Shown piece after piece: positions 33,877 to 43,251 of a stretch of 57,798 bases of DNA (positions are counted from its first letter, which is position 1; each line of letters starts with the position of its first letter). The position numbers were made by a program, and so were the translations under genes. The DNA comes from Bacteroidota bacterium (GTDB lineage Bacteria > Bacteroidota > Bacteroidia > AKYH767-A > JAHEYN01). The stretch is taken from contig CANFOZ010000009.1 of assembly GCA_947448795.1 (NCBI GenBank), positions 1-57,798 on the forward strand. The letters are read 5' to 3'. The notes beneath the pieces are model-generated. The model had not been told where the DNA came from. It saw only the letters and a program-made list of their open reading frames with translations, and did not search any database.

Positions 33877-36504
33877 TTATTGCATCACCGTAACCATGCC
33901 ATGAAAGGCGGTGCCATCAAATAACAACAAAGTGTAGTAATACACTCCACCACCAACGGTGTTTTCACCACGCCAATCGTTCTGGTAGTTATCGGAGTGA
34001 TATACCACATTACCCCAGCGGTTATAAATGGTGAGCTGGCTATTCGGGTTGTACGCAATCATATCAATAATGAAGGAATCGTTTTTCCCATCGCCATCGG
34101 GCGTGAACACATTGGTCGTTTCAACCGTGCAATCAATAACATCGAAATTGTATTCCACACGAGCAGATGGGCAGCCGTAATCTTCTACTACCAGGGTTAC
34201 CATTTTTTTACCTAAAGAATTCCATTGGAGCGTATAGGGTCCTGGGCCCGAGCCTGTTCCAGCACCGAGTGCGGTTCCGAAATCCCAGTTATAGGTAGGA
34301 CTGTTTAACACCAAGCCATCATACTCCACGACGGCAAAGTTGTTCGAACATACTGTATCCATCGGATCACTGACAATACCTGCAATTGGGGAGTTACGAA
34401 TGGTAACTAAAACACTGTCAGAGGAAGTGCATCCACTAAGTGTGGAGGTTAGGTGGTACGTTATTCCTTGGTAGCTTGTTGTGTTGTTAGCAATGGAAAC
34501 AACAGCCGTCGGAACGTTTGTGCTTAACAAGCCATCCGGAGGCGACCACAAGTAGGCGTAGCCAGGGGTTGCGGTTGGTCCGATGTATGCTGTTTCTCCT
34601 GGGCAAACCGTAATGTCATTGCCCGCATTGGTGAATGGTATTGGCTTTACATAGATATTGACGGAATCTTTATCGGTACAGCCATTCATTTCGGCATTCA
34701 AAACATAGGTAAGCATAACGGTGCTTGTACTTGGGTTGTTCGGCGTCAATTGAGGGTTGTAATAATTTGGATCTGATAATCCATTAGCAGGCACCCAGAG
34801 ATAGTTATACCCACCGCTAATCGTTGTACCGAGCGCCGCCGCGATTCCCGAACAAACCGTTTGATCAGCCCCGGCATTGGCATTCGGTATGGGGTTTACC
34901 GTAACCTGCACCGTATCAAAGACTTCACAAGAGCCGACGGCGCCATGCAAGATATAGTCAGAAGTAACGGGCAAATTAGTTGCATTTGTTAATGAAACAT
35001 CCGTTTGGGATGAATCGACATAAACGATGCCTGTAATTGGCGACCAAGCATAGGTTATTCCATTGTAATTGGGCGTGCCTATTTGCCCAATAGCCCCCGA
35101 ACAGATAGAAATATCTGCACCCGCTTGAGGCTGTGGCTGGGCATGCACAACAACATAGATGCTATCTGTATTGTAGCATCCGTTGATGGTATCGCTGCGA
35201 TACAACATATAACTTATCGGAGTGAGGCCTGTATTAATGCCCGTAAAGGTTGGATCGGAAATAAAGGGATTACTAATATCAAATGGAGGAGACCAAAAAT
35301 AACTCGTTCCAGGATAACTGGGTGTTCCAATCTGAACCGTATCGCCGGAGCAAATGTGCAAGTCGGGACCTGCATCCACAGTATACAGATCCTGAATGTT
35401 GATATAGGCAGAGTCGATACTGGCACAAAGACTTGGCAGGTAATACAGCATAATAGACTCAGGTCCTTCGGCGATACCGTCAATCGTTGGGGTAACGGAG
35501 AAATTCACACAGGTTTGACCTGCCGGAAAGACTACGCTATCTGGAAAGAGCGGATAATCCACATCCGGAGTGGCTGTGCCTCCGATGGTAAAATGGAAGG
35601 TGAAATCGGTAGCGAGCGGGTTGCTCAGACAAAGCTGAAACTCGCCGTTCTGGCAGCTTTCCACAGCATCCACACCGCTGCTGCCGGTAGCAGAAGCCAC
35701 GATGGATATGCCAAAGCAGTTAAGCGTGCCTTTCTTTAAAAAAATACCCGTGTCGTAGATGCCGTCGGTGCCATCAGCAACGACTAGCTTCACGTGATAC
35801 GGCTGGCAAGAGGAGACAATCTTTTCGGCCACGAGCACAGAGGTGTATCCGTCGTAAACAAAGCTGGAGCCACTACAGTTATCGATGTAATAGCTACAGT
35901 TGTTGCAACCTGTAGTTGGGCCAGGACAAGAGTAGTTGCCGGCATTGATGCTGTTGATGTTTACGGGCGTTGTGGATGCTGGAACAAGCGCGATATTCTC
36001 AACACCTACAATACCTGGACCGCTAATAAAGAAAGCAAAGGCATCTGCCCACTGGGTATTGGCGAATTCGGGATACTCTTCAGAACCAAAAACATACTGA
36101 AAGCGAAGGGTATCGCAGATTGGAATTACATCGAAGGATAATGCACAAGCGTCATTGGTTACGCTTGCTGTTGTCACACCATAGGTTATCAAATCGGCAT
36201 CACCCGGGGCCAGGTTGTCGGTGCTGTTAAACGAACTCGAGGCGCTGCTTAAAGGGAAAGGGGTGTTATTCACCTTGCCCGTTGAAAGAACAATGCCGCT
36301 ATCTAAACCGAGACTAATCAGTCCGCTGCCAAAAATGCCAGATGCGCCGTTGGGACAGACAAGCGTTGCATTGCTAAAGGCAACGCCTGCTCCTACCAAG
36401 GTTGACACCATTTGAGTGGCCGTGGCGTTTGGGGCTACCGTAACTTGAGCAAAGCCAGCTTGCATGATTACAAAGAAAGCAAGTAGCGATAGGATTTTTT
36501 TCAT
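33877..36504 (-). CDS. Secreted choice-of-anchor L protein with type B sorting domain
   Basis: An 875-residue exported protein starting at MKKILSLLAFFVIMQAGFAQ (ATG 36504); a longer frame from 36558 is unlikely. Residues about 25-230 match the choice-of-anchor L domain (FGSEEYPEFANTQWADAFAF). A Calx-beta-like segment follows (about 265-385). Then come four repeats of about 85 residues, each with a DAGPDLHICSG or NAGADQTVCSG opening and a YLWSPP core. The C-terminus has NVFTPDGDGKNDSF and TIYNRWGNVVYHSD, a type B sorting signal for type IX secretion. The product is expected at the cell surface; its ligand is unknown. Confidence 0.92.
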   Translation of the reverse strand: MKKILSLLAFFVIMQAGFAQVTVAPNATATQMVSTLVGAGVAFSNATLVCPNGASGIFGSGLISLGLDSGIVLSTGKVNNTPFPLSSASSSFNSTDNLAPGDADLITYGVTTASVTNDACALSFDVIPICDTLRFQYVFGSEEYPEFANTQWADAFAFFISGPGIVGVENIALVPASTTPVNINSINAGNYSCPGPTTGCNNCSYYIDNCSGSSFVYDGYTSVLVAEKIVSSCQPYHVKLVVADGTDGIYDTGIFLKKGTLNCFGISIVASATGSSGVDAVESCQNGEFQLCLSNPLATDFTFHFTIGGTATPDVDYPLFPDSVVFPAGQTCVNFSVTPTIDGIAEGPESIMLYYLPSLCASIDSAYINIQDLYTVDAGPDLHICSGDTVQIGTPSYPGTSYFWSPPFDISNPFISDPTFTGINTGLTPISYMLYRSDTINGCYNTDSIYVVVHAQPQPQAGADISICSGAIGQIGTPNYNGITYAWSPITGIVYVDSSQTDVSLTNATNLPVTSDYILHGAVGSCEVFDTVQVTVNPIPNANAGADQTVCSGIAAALGTTISGGYNYLWVPANGLSDPNYYNPQLTPNNPSTSTVMLTYVLNAEMNGCTDKDSVNIYVKPIPFTNAGNDITVCPGETAYIGPTATPGYAYLWSPPDGLLSTNVPTAVVSIANNTTSYQGITYHLTSTLSGCTSSDSVLVTIRNSPIAGIVSDPMDTVCSNNFAVVEYDGLVLNSPTYNWDFGTALGAGTGSGPGPYTLQWNSLGKKMVTLVVEDYGCPSARVEYNFDVIDCTVETTNVFTPDGDGKNDSFIIDMIAYNPNSQLTIYNRWGNVVYHSDNYQNDWRGENTVGGGVYYYTLLLFDGTAFHGMVTVMQ

Positions 36505-36641
36505 TTTATAAAATAACACATCGGCGAAACAGATTTCGCTAATAAAATTAATAATCAAGCAGACTTAATCAGCTCAAACTTAAGAATAAGCCATAAAAGA
36601 AACAAATCAGCTCCGTTTTTTAAGCATTTATACTAGCAAAC

Positions 36642-36672
36642 TTGAAGGAGGAGATTGAAAATTTTACTTTTG
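36642..36672 (+). promoter_or_regulatory. Promoter of the M20 dipeptidase gene
   Basis: TTG (36642-36644), a 20-base spacer and TACTTTTG (36665-36672), 29 bases before the ATG at 36702, fit the Bacteroidota consensus fully. The rest of 36505-36701 is AT-rich and shows nothing else. Confidence 0.5.
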
Positions 36673-36701
36673 TCAGATAAAAAGGACCTTATTATAAAAA
36701 C

Positions 36702-38078
36702 ATGGAACATCTCAAACCTCTTATCAAAGAAAATACAGATCGCTTTATAAATGAGCTGATGGATCTATTGCGGATTCCATCGGTGAGCGCTGATTCAAAA
36801 TACAAACCGGATGTTTTGCGTGCGGCTGAATTTATTCGTGATAAATTCAAGGCTGCCGGCGCCGATAGCTGTGAGGTTATTCCAACAGCGGGGCATCCTG
36901 TCGTTTATGCGGAAAAAATTATCGATCCTTCAAAGCCAACGATTCTTGTTTATGGCCACTACGACGTGCAGCCACCCGACCCGATGGATCTTTGGCACTC
37001 CCCTCCTTTCGAGCCGGTGATCAAAGATGAAAAAATTTACGCCCGTGGTGCCTGCGACGACAAAGGTCAGGTGTACATGCACATCAAGGCTTTTGAGCTG
37101 ATGATGAGCACCAACTCCCTGCCTTGCAATGTGAAGTTTATGATTGAAGGAGAAGAAGAAGTGGGCTCTGAGAACCTCGGTCCTTTCGTTATAGCAAATA
37201 AGGAGCGCTTGAAGTCGGATGTGATTTTGATATCCGACACCAGCATCATTGCTAACGATGTGCCTTCCATCACAACTGGCCTGCGCGGGCTTGCCTACCT
37301 CGAGGTGGAGGTAACTGGCGCCGACCACGACCTGCACTCTGGCACTTACGGAGGTGGTGTTGCCAACCCAATCAATGTGTTGTGTAAGATGATCGCCGCT
37401 TTGAAGGATGATAACAATCACATCACCATCCCTGGCTTCTATAATGACGTGGAGGTGATTTCGGAGGAGGAGCGCAAAGCGATGGCGCGGGCTCCTTTTA
37501 GTATGGATGCCTATAAAAAACACCTTGGCATTGATGAGGTGGAGGGCGAAGCAGGCTACTCCACCTTGGAACGCACCACCATCCGTCCTACCTTGGATGT
37601 GAATGGCATCTGGGGCGGCTACATCGGCGAAGGGTCAAAAACCGTCTTGCCTTCCAAGGCTTTTGCTAAGATTTCGATGCGTTTAGTGCCGCACCAAACG
37701 GTGGACAATACGGTGGAGCAGTTCATCGCCTATTTCAAATCCTTAGCTCCCCCATCGGTGAAAGTGGAAGTGCGCCCGCACCACGGTGGTGCGCCTGTGG
37801 TAACGCCAACAGACTCGCTCGCCTACCGCGCGGCAAGCATGGCCATGGAAAAAACCTTCGGCGTAACGCCTATTCCAGCGCGTGCTGGCGGCAGCATCCC
37901 GATTGTAGCGCTGTTCGAAAAAGAGCTCGGACTTAAATCCCTCATGATGGGCTTTGGCTTGAACACCGACCTGATCCACTCGCCAAACGAACATTACGGC
38001 ATCTTCAATTTCTTGAAAGGCATTGAAACGATTCCCTACTTCTACGAGCACTTCACCGCTATCAGTGCGGAGAAATAA
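36702..38078 (+). CDS. M20 family dipeptidase/metallopeptidase
   Basis: A 458-residue cytoplasmic di-zinc peptidase of the M20 family. Metal-binding segments are VYGHYDVQPPDPMDLW (about residues 85-100), ARGACDDKGQVYMH and the catalytic glutamates in EGEEEVGSENL (about 150-160). A dimerisation domain occupies about 200-350. The subgroup hydrolyses dipeptides, such as carnosine-type substrates, but the actual substrate is not determined. No signal peptide was seen. A peptide transporter ATPase follows 90 bases later on the same strand, which fits peptide use. Confidence 0.94.
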   Translation: MEHLKPLIKENTDRFINELMDLLRIPSVSADSKYKPDVLRAAEFIRDKFKAAGADSCEVIPTAGHPVVYAEKIIDPSKPTILVYGHYDVQPPDPMDLWHSPPFEPVIKDEKIYARGACDDKGQVYMHIKAFELMMSTNSLPCNVKFMIEGEEEVGSENLGPFVIANKERLKSDVILISDTSIIANDVPSITTGLRGLAYLEVEVTGADHDLHSGTYGGGVANPINVLCKMIAALKDDNNHITIPGFYNDVEVISEEERKAMARAPFSMDAYKKHLGIDEVEGEAGYSTLERTTIRPTLDVNGIWGGYIGEGSKTVLPSKAFAKISMRLVPHQTVDNTVEQFIAYFKSLAPPSVKVEVRPHHGGAPVVTPTDSLAYRAASMAMEKTFGVTPIPARAGGSIPIVALFEKELGLKSLMMGFGLNTDLIHSPNEHYGIFNFLKGIETIPYFYEHFTAISAEK

Positions 38079-38168
38079 ATCCAAACTTGTTGACAAATCA
38101 AGTCCTTGCTATATGCACCTGCTCAACTGATTAGCTACCTTGCATCACCCACAAGCCGACTACACACG

Positions 38169-39923
38169 ATGACCAAACAAGCCCTCTTAGAAGTTCGCAA
38201 CCTCGTTACCGAGTTCAGCACCGAAGAGGGTTGGGTACGTGCGGTGAACGCTGTTTCTTTCACCCTGCACAGAGGCGAAATCATTGGCATCGTGGGTGAG
38301 TCGGGCTCCGGCAAATCGGTGACGTCGTTGTCGACCATGCGTTTAATTCAGAGCCCGCCTGGAAAGATCAGTGGTGGCGAGATTCTCTTTCATGAGCCGG
38401 GCAAATCGCCCGTCGACCTTTTAAAGCTTAGCGAGCAAGAGATGCGCGGCTACCGTGGCAACCGCATCGCGATGATCTTCCAAGAGCCGATGACTTCACT
38501 AAACCCGGTGTTCAGCTGTGGAGAGCAGGTCACGGAAGCGCTTGTTCTGCACCAAAATCTAGATAAAAAAACAGCCAAGGAGAAAACGATACAGCTCTTT
38601 GAAAAAGTTAAACTGCCAAGGCCAGCGGATATTTTCGATGCGTATCCGCATCAGCTTTCTGGCGGACAGAAGCAGCGCGTGATGATCGCCATGGCGATGA
38701 GTTGCAACCCTGCCGTACTGATTGCCGATGAACCTACAACGGCTTTGGATGTGACCGTGCAAAAAACGATTCTGGAGCTGATGCAGGAGTTGCAACAACA
38801 GAATGACATGGGCATTCTGTTCATCACGCACGACCTGGGCGTTATTGCCGAGCTTGCCGACCGCGTGATCGTGATGTACAAAGGCCACATCGTGGAGCAA
38901 GGGTCGGTGCTGGATATTTTCAAAAACCCACAACACCCTTATACGAAAGGCCTTCTGGCCTGCAGGCCGCCTCTAAACAAGCGCCTGAAGAAGATGCCAA
39001 CCATCGCCGATTTTATGCGTGAAGATGATCAAGGGCAACTTATTGGCATTGAAAAAAGCGTGGATGATGCTCTTGCTGAGCAGGAGGAATCGACAGCAGA
39101 TCGCGCTTCAAGACATAAACTGCTGTATAGTCAAAAGCCAATTTTAGAGGTGCGCAACCTGAACACCCATTTCCCTATACGCAAAGGATTATTAGGTCGC
39201 GTGCGCGATTATGTAAGGGCTGTGGATGATGTTACGCTGGATGTCTATCCTGGCGAGACGCTTGGCTTGGTAGGTGAGTCGGGATGCGGCAAAACAACCT
39301 TGGGCCGAAGCATCCTGCGCCTCATCGAACCAACCTCCGGACAGATTCTTTTCAAAGGCCAAGACTTAGCCACGCTCAACCCGAAAGAGATGCGTGCCAT
39401 GCGCAAGCATATCCAAATCATTTTTCAAGATCCGTATTCCTCGTTGAATCCGCGCATGACCATCGGCAACGCCATCATGGAGCCGATGCAGGTGCATGGC
39501 ATCTTAGCCAACGACAGCGAACGCAGACGAAAAGTGATTGAGCTGCTGGAGCGCGTGAGTATGAAAGAAATGCATTTCAACCGCTATCCACACGAGTTCT
39601 CGGGGGGCCAACGACAACGTATCTGCATCGCCCGTGCCTTAGCACTCAGTCCCGAGTTCATCATCTGCGACGAATCGGTTTCGGCGCTGGATGTGTCGGT
39701 GCAGGCGCAAGTGCTTAATCTGCTGAACGAATTGAAACGCGACTTCGGCTTCTCGTACATCTTTATCTCACACGACTTATCGGTGGTGAAATTCATGTCA
39801 GACCGCATGGTAGTGATGCAGAAAGGACGCATCGAAGAGATGGGGGATCCAGAAGAAATTTACCGCGCTCCGAAATCCGAGTACACCAAGAAATTGATTG
39901 CGGCGATTCCGAAAGGGATTTGA
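38169..39923 (+). CDS. Peptide ABC transporter, fused double ATPase (DppD-DppF type)
   Basis: A 584-residue ATP-binding protein with two complete nucleotide-binding domains. The first has Walker A GESGSGKS, signature LSGGQKQR and Walker [10 protein letters not shown]. The second has [17 protein letters not shown] and [12 protein letters not shown]. Both have the C-terminal extension of oligopeptide importers (HPYTKGLL and SEYTKKLI). This is the fused form of DppD and DppF. Start ATG 38169 ([11 protein letters not shown]); an in-frame TTG at 38106 is rejected. Permease and binding-protein genes are not in the window, so the subunits must be encoded elsewhere. Confidence 0.95.
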   Translation: MTKQALLEVRNLVTEFSTEEGWVRAVNAVSFTLHRGEIIGIVGESGSGKSVTSLSTMRLIQSPPGKISGGEILFHEPGKSPVDLLKLSEQEMRGYRGNRIAMIFQEPMTSLNPVFSCGEQVTEALVLHQNLDKKTAKEKTIQLFEKVKLPRPADIFDAYPHQLSGGQKQRVMIAMAMSCNPAVLIADEPTTALDVTVQKTILELMQELQQQNDMGILFITHDLGVIAELADRVIVMYKGHIVEQGSVLDIFKNPQHPYTKGLLACRPPLNKRLKKMPTIADFMREDDQGQLIGIEKSVDDALAEQEESTADRASRHKLLYSQKPILEVRNLNTHFPIRKGLLGRVRDYVRAVDDVTLDVYPGETLGLVGESGCGKTTLGRSILRLIEPTSGQILFKGQDLATLNPKEMRAMRKHIQIIFQDPYSSLNPRMTIGNAIMEPMQVHGILANDSERRRKVIELLERVSMKEMHFNRYPHEFSGGQRQRICIARALALSPEFIICDESVSALDVSVQAQVLNLLNELKRDFGFSYIFISHDLSVVKFMSDRMVVMQKGRIEEMGDPEEIYRAPKSEYTKKLIAAIPKGI

Positions 39924-39924
39924 G

Positions 39925-39990
39925 TAGAAAGTGGAAAGGTAAAAGAGGAAAGTAACAGCCTGTTATAATTACTTTTACTAATGATGAATT
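39925..39990 (+). repeat. Copy 3 of the dispersed purine-rich repeat
   Basis: It reads GTAGAAAGTGGAAAGGTAAA, then AGAGGAAAGTAACAGCC, followed by an AT-rich segment with ACTAATGATGAATTATGAAT. It begins directly after the stop codon of the ABC ATPase gene. This matches the position of copy 4 after the last gene of the oxidase operon. Confidence 0.6.
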
Positions 39991-40037
39991 ATGAATGAAA
40001 TCCGTTGGAGCTAAGTCGGTCAGGAGCATTTTCAAAA

Positions 40038-40064
40038 TTACGACACCGTTTCGCGAAGTCGTAA
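40038..40064. terminator. Weak hairpin between convergent genes
   Basis: TTACGAC (40038-40044) and GTCGTAA (40058-40064) form a 7-bp stem with a 13-base loop that contains TTCGCGAA. It sits 12 bases before the end of the histidine kinase gene. No clean T-run follows in either direction. Confidence 0.35.
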
Positions 40065-40076
40065 ACTTGGATGTCT

Positions 40077-41279
40077 CTATTTTTTCAGCGTGAAGATGAA
40101 GTTGGATCCTGCACCAAGAGCCGACTCTACACGCAGCTCGCCGCCTTGTTTTTCAACTATCTTTTTAACGGTGGCTAAGCCAATACCATGGCCCTTTTTA
40201 CCATAGCGATCCACAGTGCCAGACGTTTCAAAAATGCGAAAAATCTTCTCCTGATTTGCGGGCGCTATACCGGGGCCGTTGTCTTTTACATAAAATATAT
40301 ACGCTGCCTCATTTTCATGAATTCCAACTTCTACTTCGGCAATAAGCTTGTCGTTGTATTTTAAGGCGTTGGTCATAAGGTTAGCCAAGGACTGTTCGAG
40401 CGCTGTTTTATTTACAAGCAGTGTAGTAATCGTCGTCACGAATTTGAGTTGGCAGTTTTTGTCGGCCGCAAACAAAGAAGACAGATACACCTCCAATTGA
40501 GCTACATCCACCGCAATTTTATCTTCGCCTAAAATCTTTTCAAGACGACTGTATTCCAACAGTTCGGAGATGAATCCGGCAAGCTTGGATGTTGATCCTT
40601 TGATGGTATCCATAATCTTCATACCATCGGCATCAAACTGCCCTTTATACTTTTGCATGAATAGATCGGAAAGACCAATAATCACATTCAATGGTGATTT
40701 TAGATCGTGTGCCACGGTAAAGGCAAACTGCTCGAGCTCTTGGTTCTTCTTTTCTAGCTTAACAAAAGATTGCTCCAACTCTGCTTTCTTTTTGCGAAGC
40801 TCCAACAAGTGAATGACTTGCTTCGAAAGCATTTTTAAAGAATCAATCTGACCTTGGTTGAGCGCCTTGGGTTTGTCGTCGATGACGCATAATGTACCCA
40901 AGGCAAAACCGTTATCGGTAAGCAAAGGCATCCCTGCATAAAAGACCACATGGGGCTCTCCAACAACCAAAGGATTGTCGTGAAAACGATCATCAATGCG
41001 GGCATCCTCAACCACAAAAAGTTCTGTTGGCATGTTGATGGCATGCGCACAAAAGGCCTGTTCGCGCGGTGTTTCGGTCGCATTTAATCCGTGGTGCGAC
41101 TTAAACCACTGTCGTTCTTGATCAATCAGGGAGATCAAGGCGATTTTAGTGCCGCAAATAGATGATGCGATGGCGGTTAGATGATCGTAATCCTCCTCCG
41201 ACAACGTATCTAGGATATTATACGATTGCAGCTCGGCTAAGCGGGCTTTTTCGTCGGTCGGAATAGTCGGATTAATCAC
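40077..41279 (-). CDS. Cytoplasmic GAF-domain sensor histidine kinase, orphan
   Basis: A 400-residue kinase without membrane segments. A GAF domain (about residues 25-160) includes KIALISLIDQERQWFKSHHGL and a cysteine in EQAFCAHAI. A coiled linker leads to the H-box FTVAHDLKSPLNVIIGLSD. The ATPase part has LMTNALKYND, KDNGPGI and GHGIGLATVKKI. The start codon is GTG at 41279, followed by INPTIPTDEKARLAEL, the usual opening for this Bacteroidota kinase group. No response regulator is adjacent. The signal sensed is unknown. Confidence 0.92.
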   Translation of the reverse strand: MINPTIPTDEKARLAELQSYNILDTLSEEDYDHLTAIASSICGTKIALISLIDQERQWFKSHHGLNATETPREQAFCAHAINMPTELFVVEDARIDDRFHDNPLVVGEPHVVFYAGMPLLTDNGFALGTLCVIDDKPKALNQGQIDSLKMLSKQVIHLLELRKKKAELEQSFVKLEKKNQELEQFAFTVAHDLKSPLNVIIGLSDLFMQKYKGQFDADGMKIMDTIKGSTSKLAGFISELLEYSRLEKILGEDKIAVDVAQLEVYLSSLFAADKNCQLKFVTTITTLLVNKTALEQSLANLMTNALKYNDKLIAEVEVGIHENEAAYIFYVKDNGPGIAPANQEKIFRIFETSGTVDRYGKKGHGIGLATVKKIVEKQGGELRVESALGAGSNFIFTLKK

Positions 41280-41378
41280 TGCTTTTGCATTTGAGGCCGC
41301 AATTTAGACATTTAATAAGAATGAAACGAGTTTCAAGCATAACTTATTGATTAGAAGCATGCTTTTTTTACCTTGGAG

Positions 41379-42356
41379 CTAAAACTTGTACGAAAAGCCA
41401 ACACCGAGAATCTCTTTAAACTGCACTCGCGGTCCACTCGCCTCAAGGAGTCCATCCTTGTTTTTATCAACCGCAATGTTAATGTCGTCGTCGTAAAGCA
41501 GATGCGTGTTTACATTGGCGGTGATGTATTTATTAACCTTGAAAGCAAGCTGTGTCTCCCAGCTCACATCGATGTTCTGAGGATTCTTTAGATAATTAGA
41601 GAAAAAATCGGCTTTGGTAGTGAGCGCCATGTTTTTCAGCGCTTCGCTTTTGAAATCGTTCTTGCTATAAATAACCCGAAGGTATCCGCCAAACTCACTG
41701 CGTAAACGTTCGCCATCGGTGATTTTAACACCCAAAGCATCGTAGGTTGCGGCAGTTACACCATAAGCGCCAGCATCCGCCAGGTCTTGGTCGTTGACGA
41801 TCGTGACTTTACCGGTGAGCGGCGCGATAAATGCACTCAAGTGACTGTTCGGCTTGTAATCCAAACCGAGGGCTAGCAAGGTATATGCTGGTGCTAAAAA
41901 GTTCGAGATCTTTGACGTGTCGGTCTTGTAGTCACGACCTACCGTCATCTGCGTTTTAAAATTCATCAGCACCGCATAGTAAAAACCATCGAATGCCTTG
42001 TAGCCGTATTTCGAGAGCAGATCGAGCTTGTCATCGGTTTTCATGACATCGGCATTCTTTCCTTGCTTAAGAACACCGTAACCAACATCCAAGTTGTTGT
42101 CCCAAGCATGCTTGCCGTGTTTATAATTTGCAAAGGTGCTGAAAAGGCCATTGGCAGATAGCGAATTCTGTCCGCCCGCGGCCCAATTGGTAAGCCCGGT
42201 TTGTGCCATGCTAAGCGATATAACGCCGCCTTTTTTCCATCCCTCAAGCGTGTCAGCCGACACCTTGCGAAGCTTGGCTTCGCCATCAACGGTTTGTGAA
42301 TAGGCAGCATGGATTAAGCCAAAGGCCAGGAGGCTAAGAAGCAGTTTGGGTTTCAT
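41379..42356 (-). CDS. DUF3078 outer-membrane beta-barrel protein
   Basis: A 325-residue exported protein with signal peptide MKPKLLLSLLAFGLIHAAYSQ. The mature part has alternating polar/aromatic strands (GGVISLSMAQTGLTNWAAGG; DNNLDVGYGVLKQG) and ends in a terminal Phe (GVGFSYKF), as outer-membrane barrels do. The TNWAAGGQNSLS segment is typical of DUF3078. Function is unknown. It stands 22 bases past the TerC gene stop-to-start gap on the same strand order TerC then DUF3078 reversed; that is, DUF3078 lies downstream of TerC. Confidence 0.85.
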   Translation of the reverse strand: MKPKLLLSLLAFGLIHAAYSQTVDGEAKLRKVSADTLEGWKKGGVISLSMAQTGLTNWAAGGQNSLSANGLFSTFANYKHGKHAWDNNLDVGYGVLKQGKNADVMKTDDKLDLLSKYGYKAFDGFYYAVLMNFKTQMTVGRDYKTDTSKISNFLAPAYTLLALGLDYKPNSHLSAFIAPLTGKVTIVNDQDLADAGAYGVTAATYDALGVKITDGERLRSEFGGYLRVIYSKNDFKSEALKNMALTTKADFFSNYLKNPQNIDVSWETQLAFKVNKYITANVNTHLLYDDDINIAVDKNKDGLLEASGPRVQFKEILGVGFSYKF

Positions 42357-42376
42357 GGTATAGAATTTTAGATGGT

Positions 42377-43084
42377 TTAATTTTTCTTTGTTGCTGTTTT
42401 GGGATTCGCCTTCATTTGTATCACATCCACCAAAAAAGCAAAGGCCATAGAGAAGTAAATGTATCCTTTAGGGATAACAAAATGAAGTCCTTCGGCAATG
42501 ATAGACACGCCTATCATCATTAAAAAACAGAGTGCCAAAATCTTAAAGGAGGGGTGTTTGTGAATGAAGTTTGCAATCGGTTTTGATGCTATCAGCATGA
42601 TACAGACCGTAACGATCACCGCCGTGTACATCACCCATAACTCGTTTACCATACCCACAGCGGTGATGATAGAATCGATGGAAAAAACCAAGTCGAGCAG
42701 AATAACTTCAATAAGCATCGACGTAAAATTACGCTTGCTGGGAATGGTAGGTTGATCATCCATGTTCACCTCGGTCTTCTGATAAATCTCTTTGGTGCTT
42801 TTGAAAATCAAGAAGAGCCCGCCTGCAATAAGGATCATTCCTTTGCCAGAGATGTCGATATCCAACACCTGAAAAAGGGTGGCGTCAAGTTTTAAAACGA
42901 ATGAAATCGTTGCCAGCAGACCCAAACGCAACAACATCGCCAAGAGGATTCCCCAAACACGAAGGGTGTTGCGCTGCTTCTCAGGCAGCTTGTCGGCAAG
43001 AATGGATATAAAGATGATGTTGTCGATACCCAGGATGAGCTCCAAGCCAATCAGCGTAACAAGAGGAATTAGTGCGTTGAACAT
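42377..43084 (-). CDS. TerC family integral membrane protein
   Basis: A 235-residue membrane protein with about seven hydrophobic segments. The two conserved acidic motifs of the family are visible: LELILGIDNIIFISIL near residues 14-29 and LLDLVFSIDSIITAVGM near 128-144. TerC/Alx proteins are linked to metal (manganese) export and tellurite resistance; the Bacteroidota members are uncharacterised in detail. A promoter with TATATTTG lies 27 bases upstream. Confidence 0.92.
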   Translation of the reverse strand: MFNALIPLVTLIGLELILGIDNIIFISILADKLPEKQRNTLRVWGILLAMLLRLGLLATISFVLKLDATLFQVLDIDISGKGMILIAGGLFLIFKSTKEIYQKTEVNMDDQPTIPSKRNFTSMLIEVILLDLVFSIDSIITAVGMVNELWVMYTAVIVTVCIMLIASKPIANFIHKHPSFKILALCFLMMIGVSIIAEGLHFVIPKGYIYFSMAFAFLVDVIQMKANPKTATKKN

Positions 43085-43110
43085 ATAAATAGCTAGTGCT
43101 AGATGGTTGG

Positions 43111-43140
43111 CAAATATACAAGAAAAGAGACTTCGTTAAA
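43111..43140 (-). promoter_or_regulatory. Promoter of the TerC gene
   Basis: TTTA (43140-43137), an 18-base spacer and TATATTTG (43118-43111) on the minus strand. The -7 element is a full match and the -33 element is weak. Confidence 0.4.
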
Positions 43141-43193
43141 TTTACACGCAAGGCCTTTGGGGCCATGGACAAAATCTGTTTAAGACGTTCCGA

Positions 43194-43226
43194 TTGACTT
43201 TATCTTGCAAAAAAAGCGTAAACTTG
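43194..43226 (+). promoter_or_regulatory. Candidate promoter of the cytochrome oxidase operon
   Basis: TTG (43194-43196), a 22-base spacer and TAAACTTG (43219-43226), one mismatch from TAnnTTTG, 25 bases before the ctaB ATG. Confidence 0.35.
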
Positions 43227-43251
43227 CAGCCTATTAGGGATAGCTCGCGCG

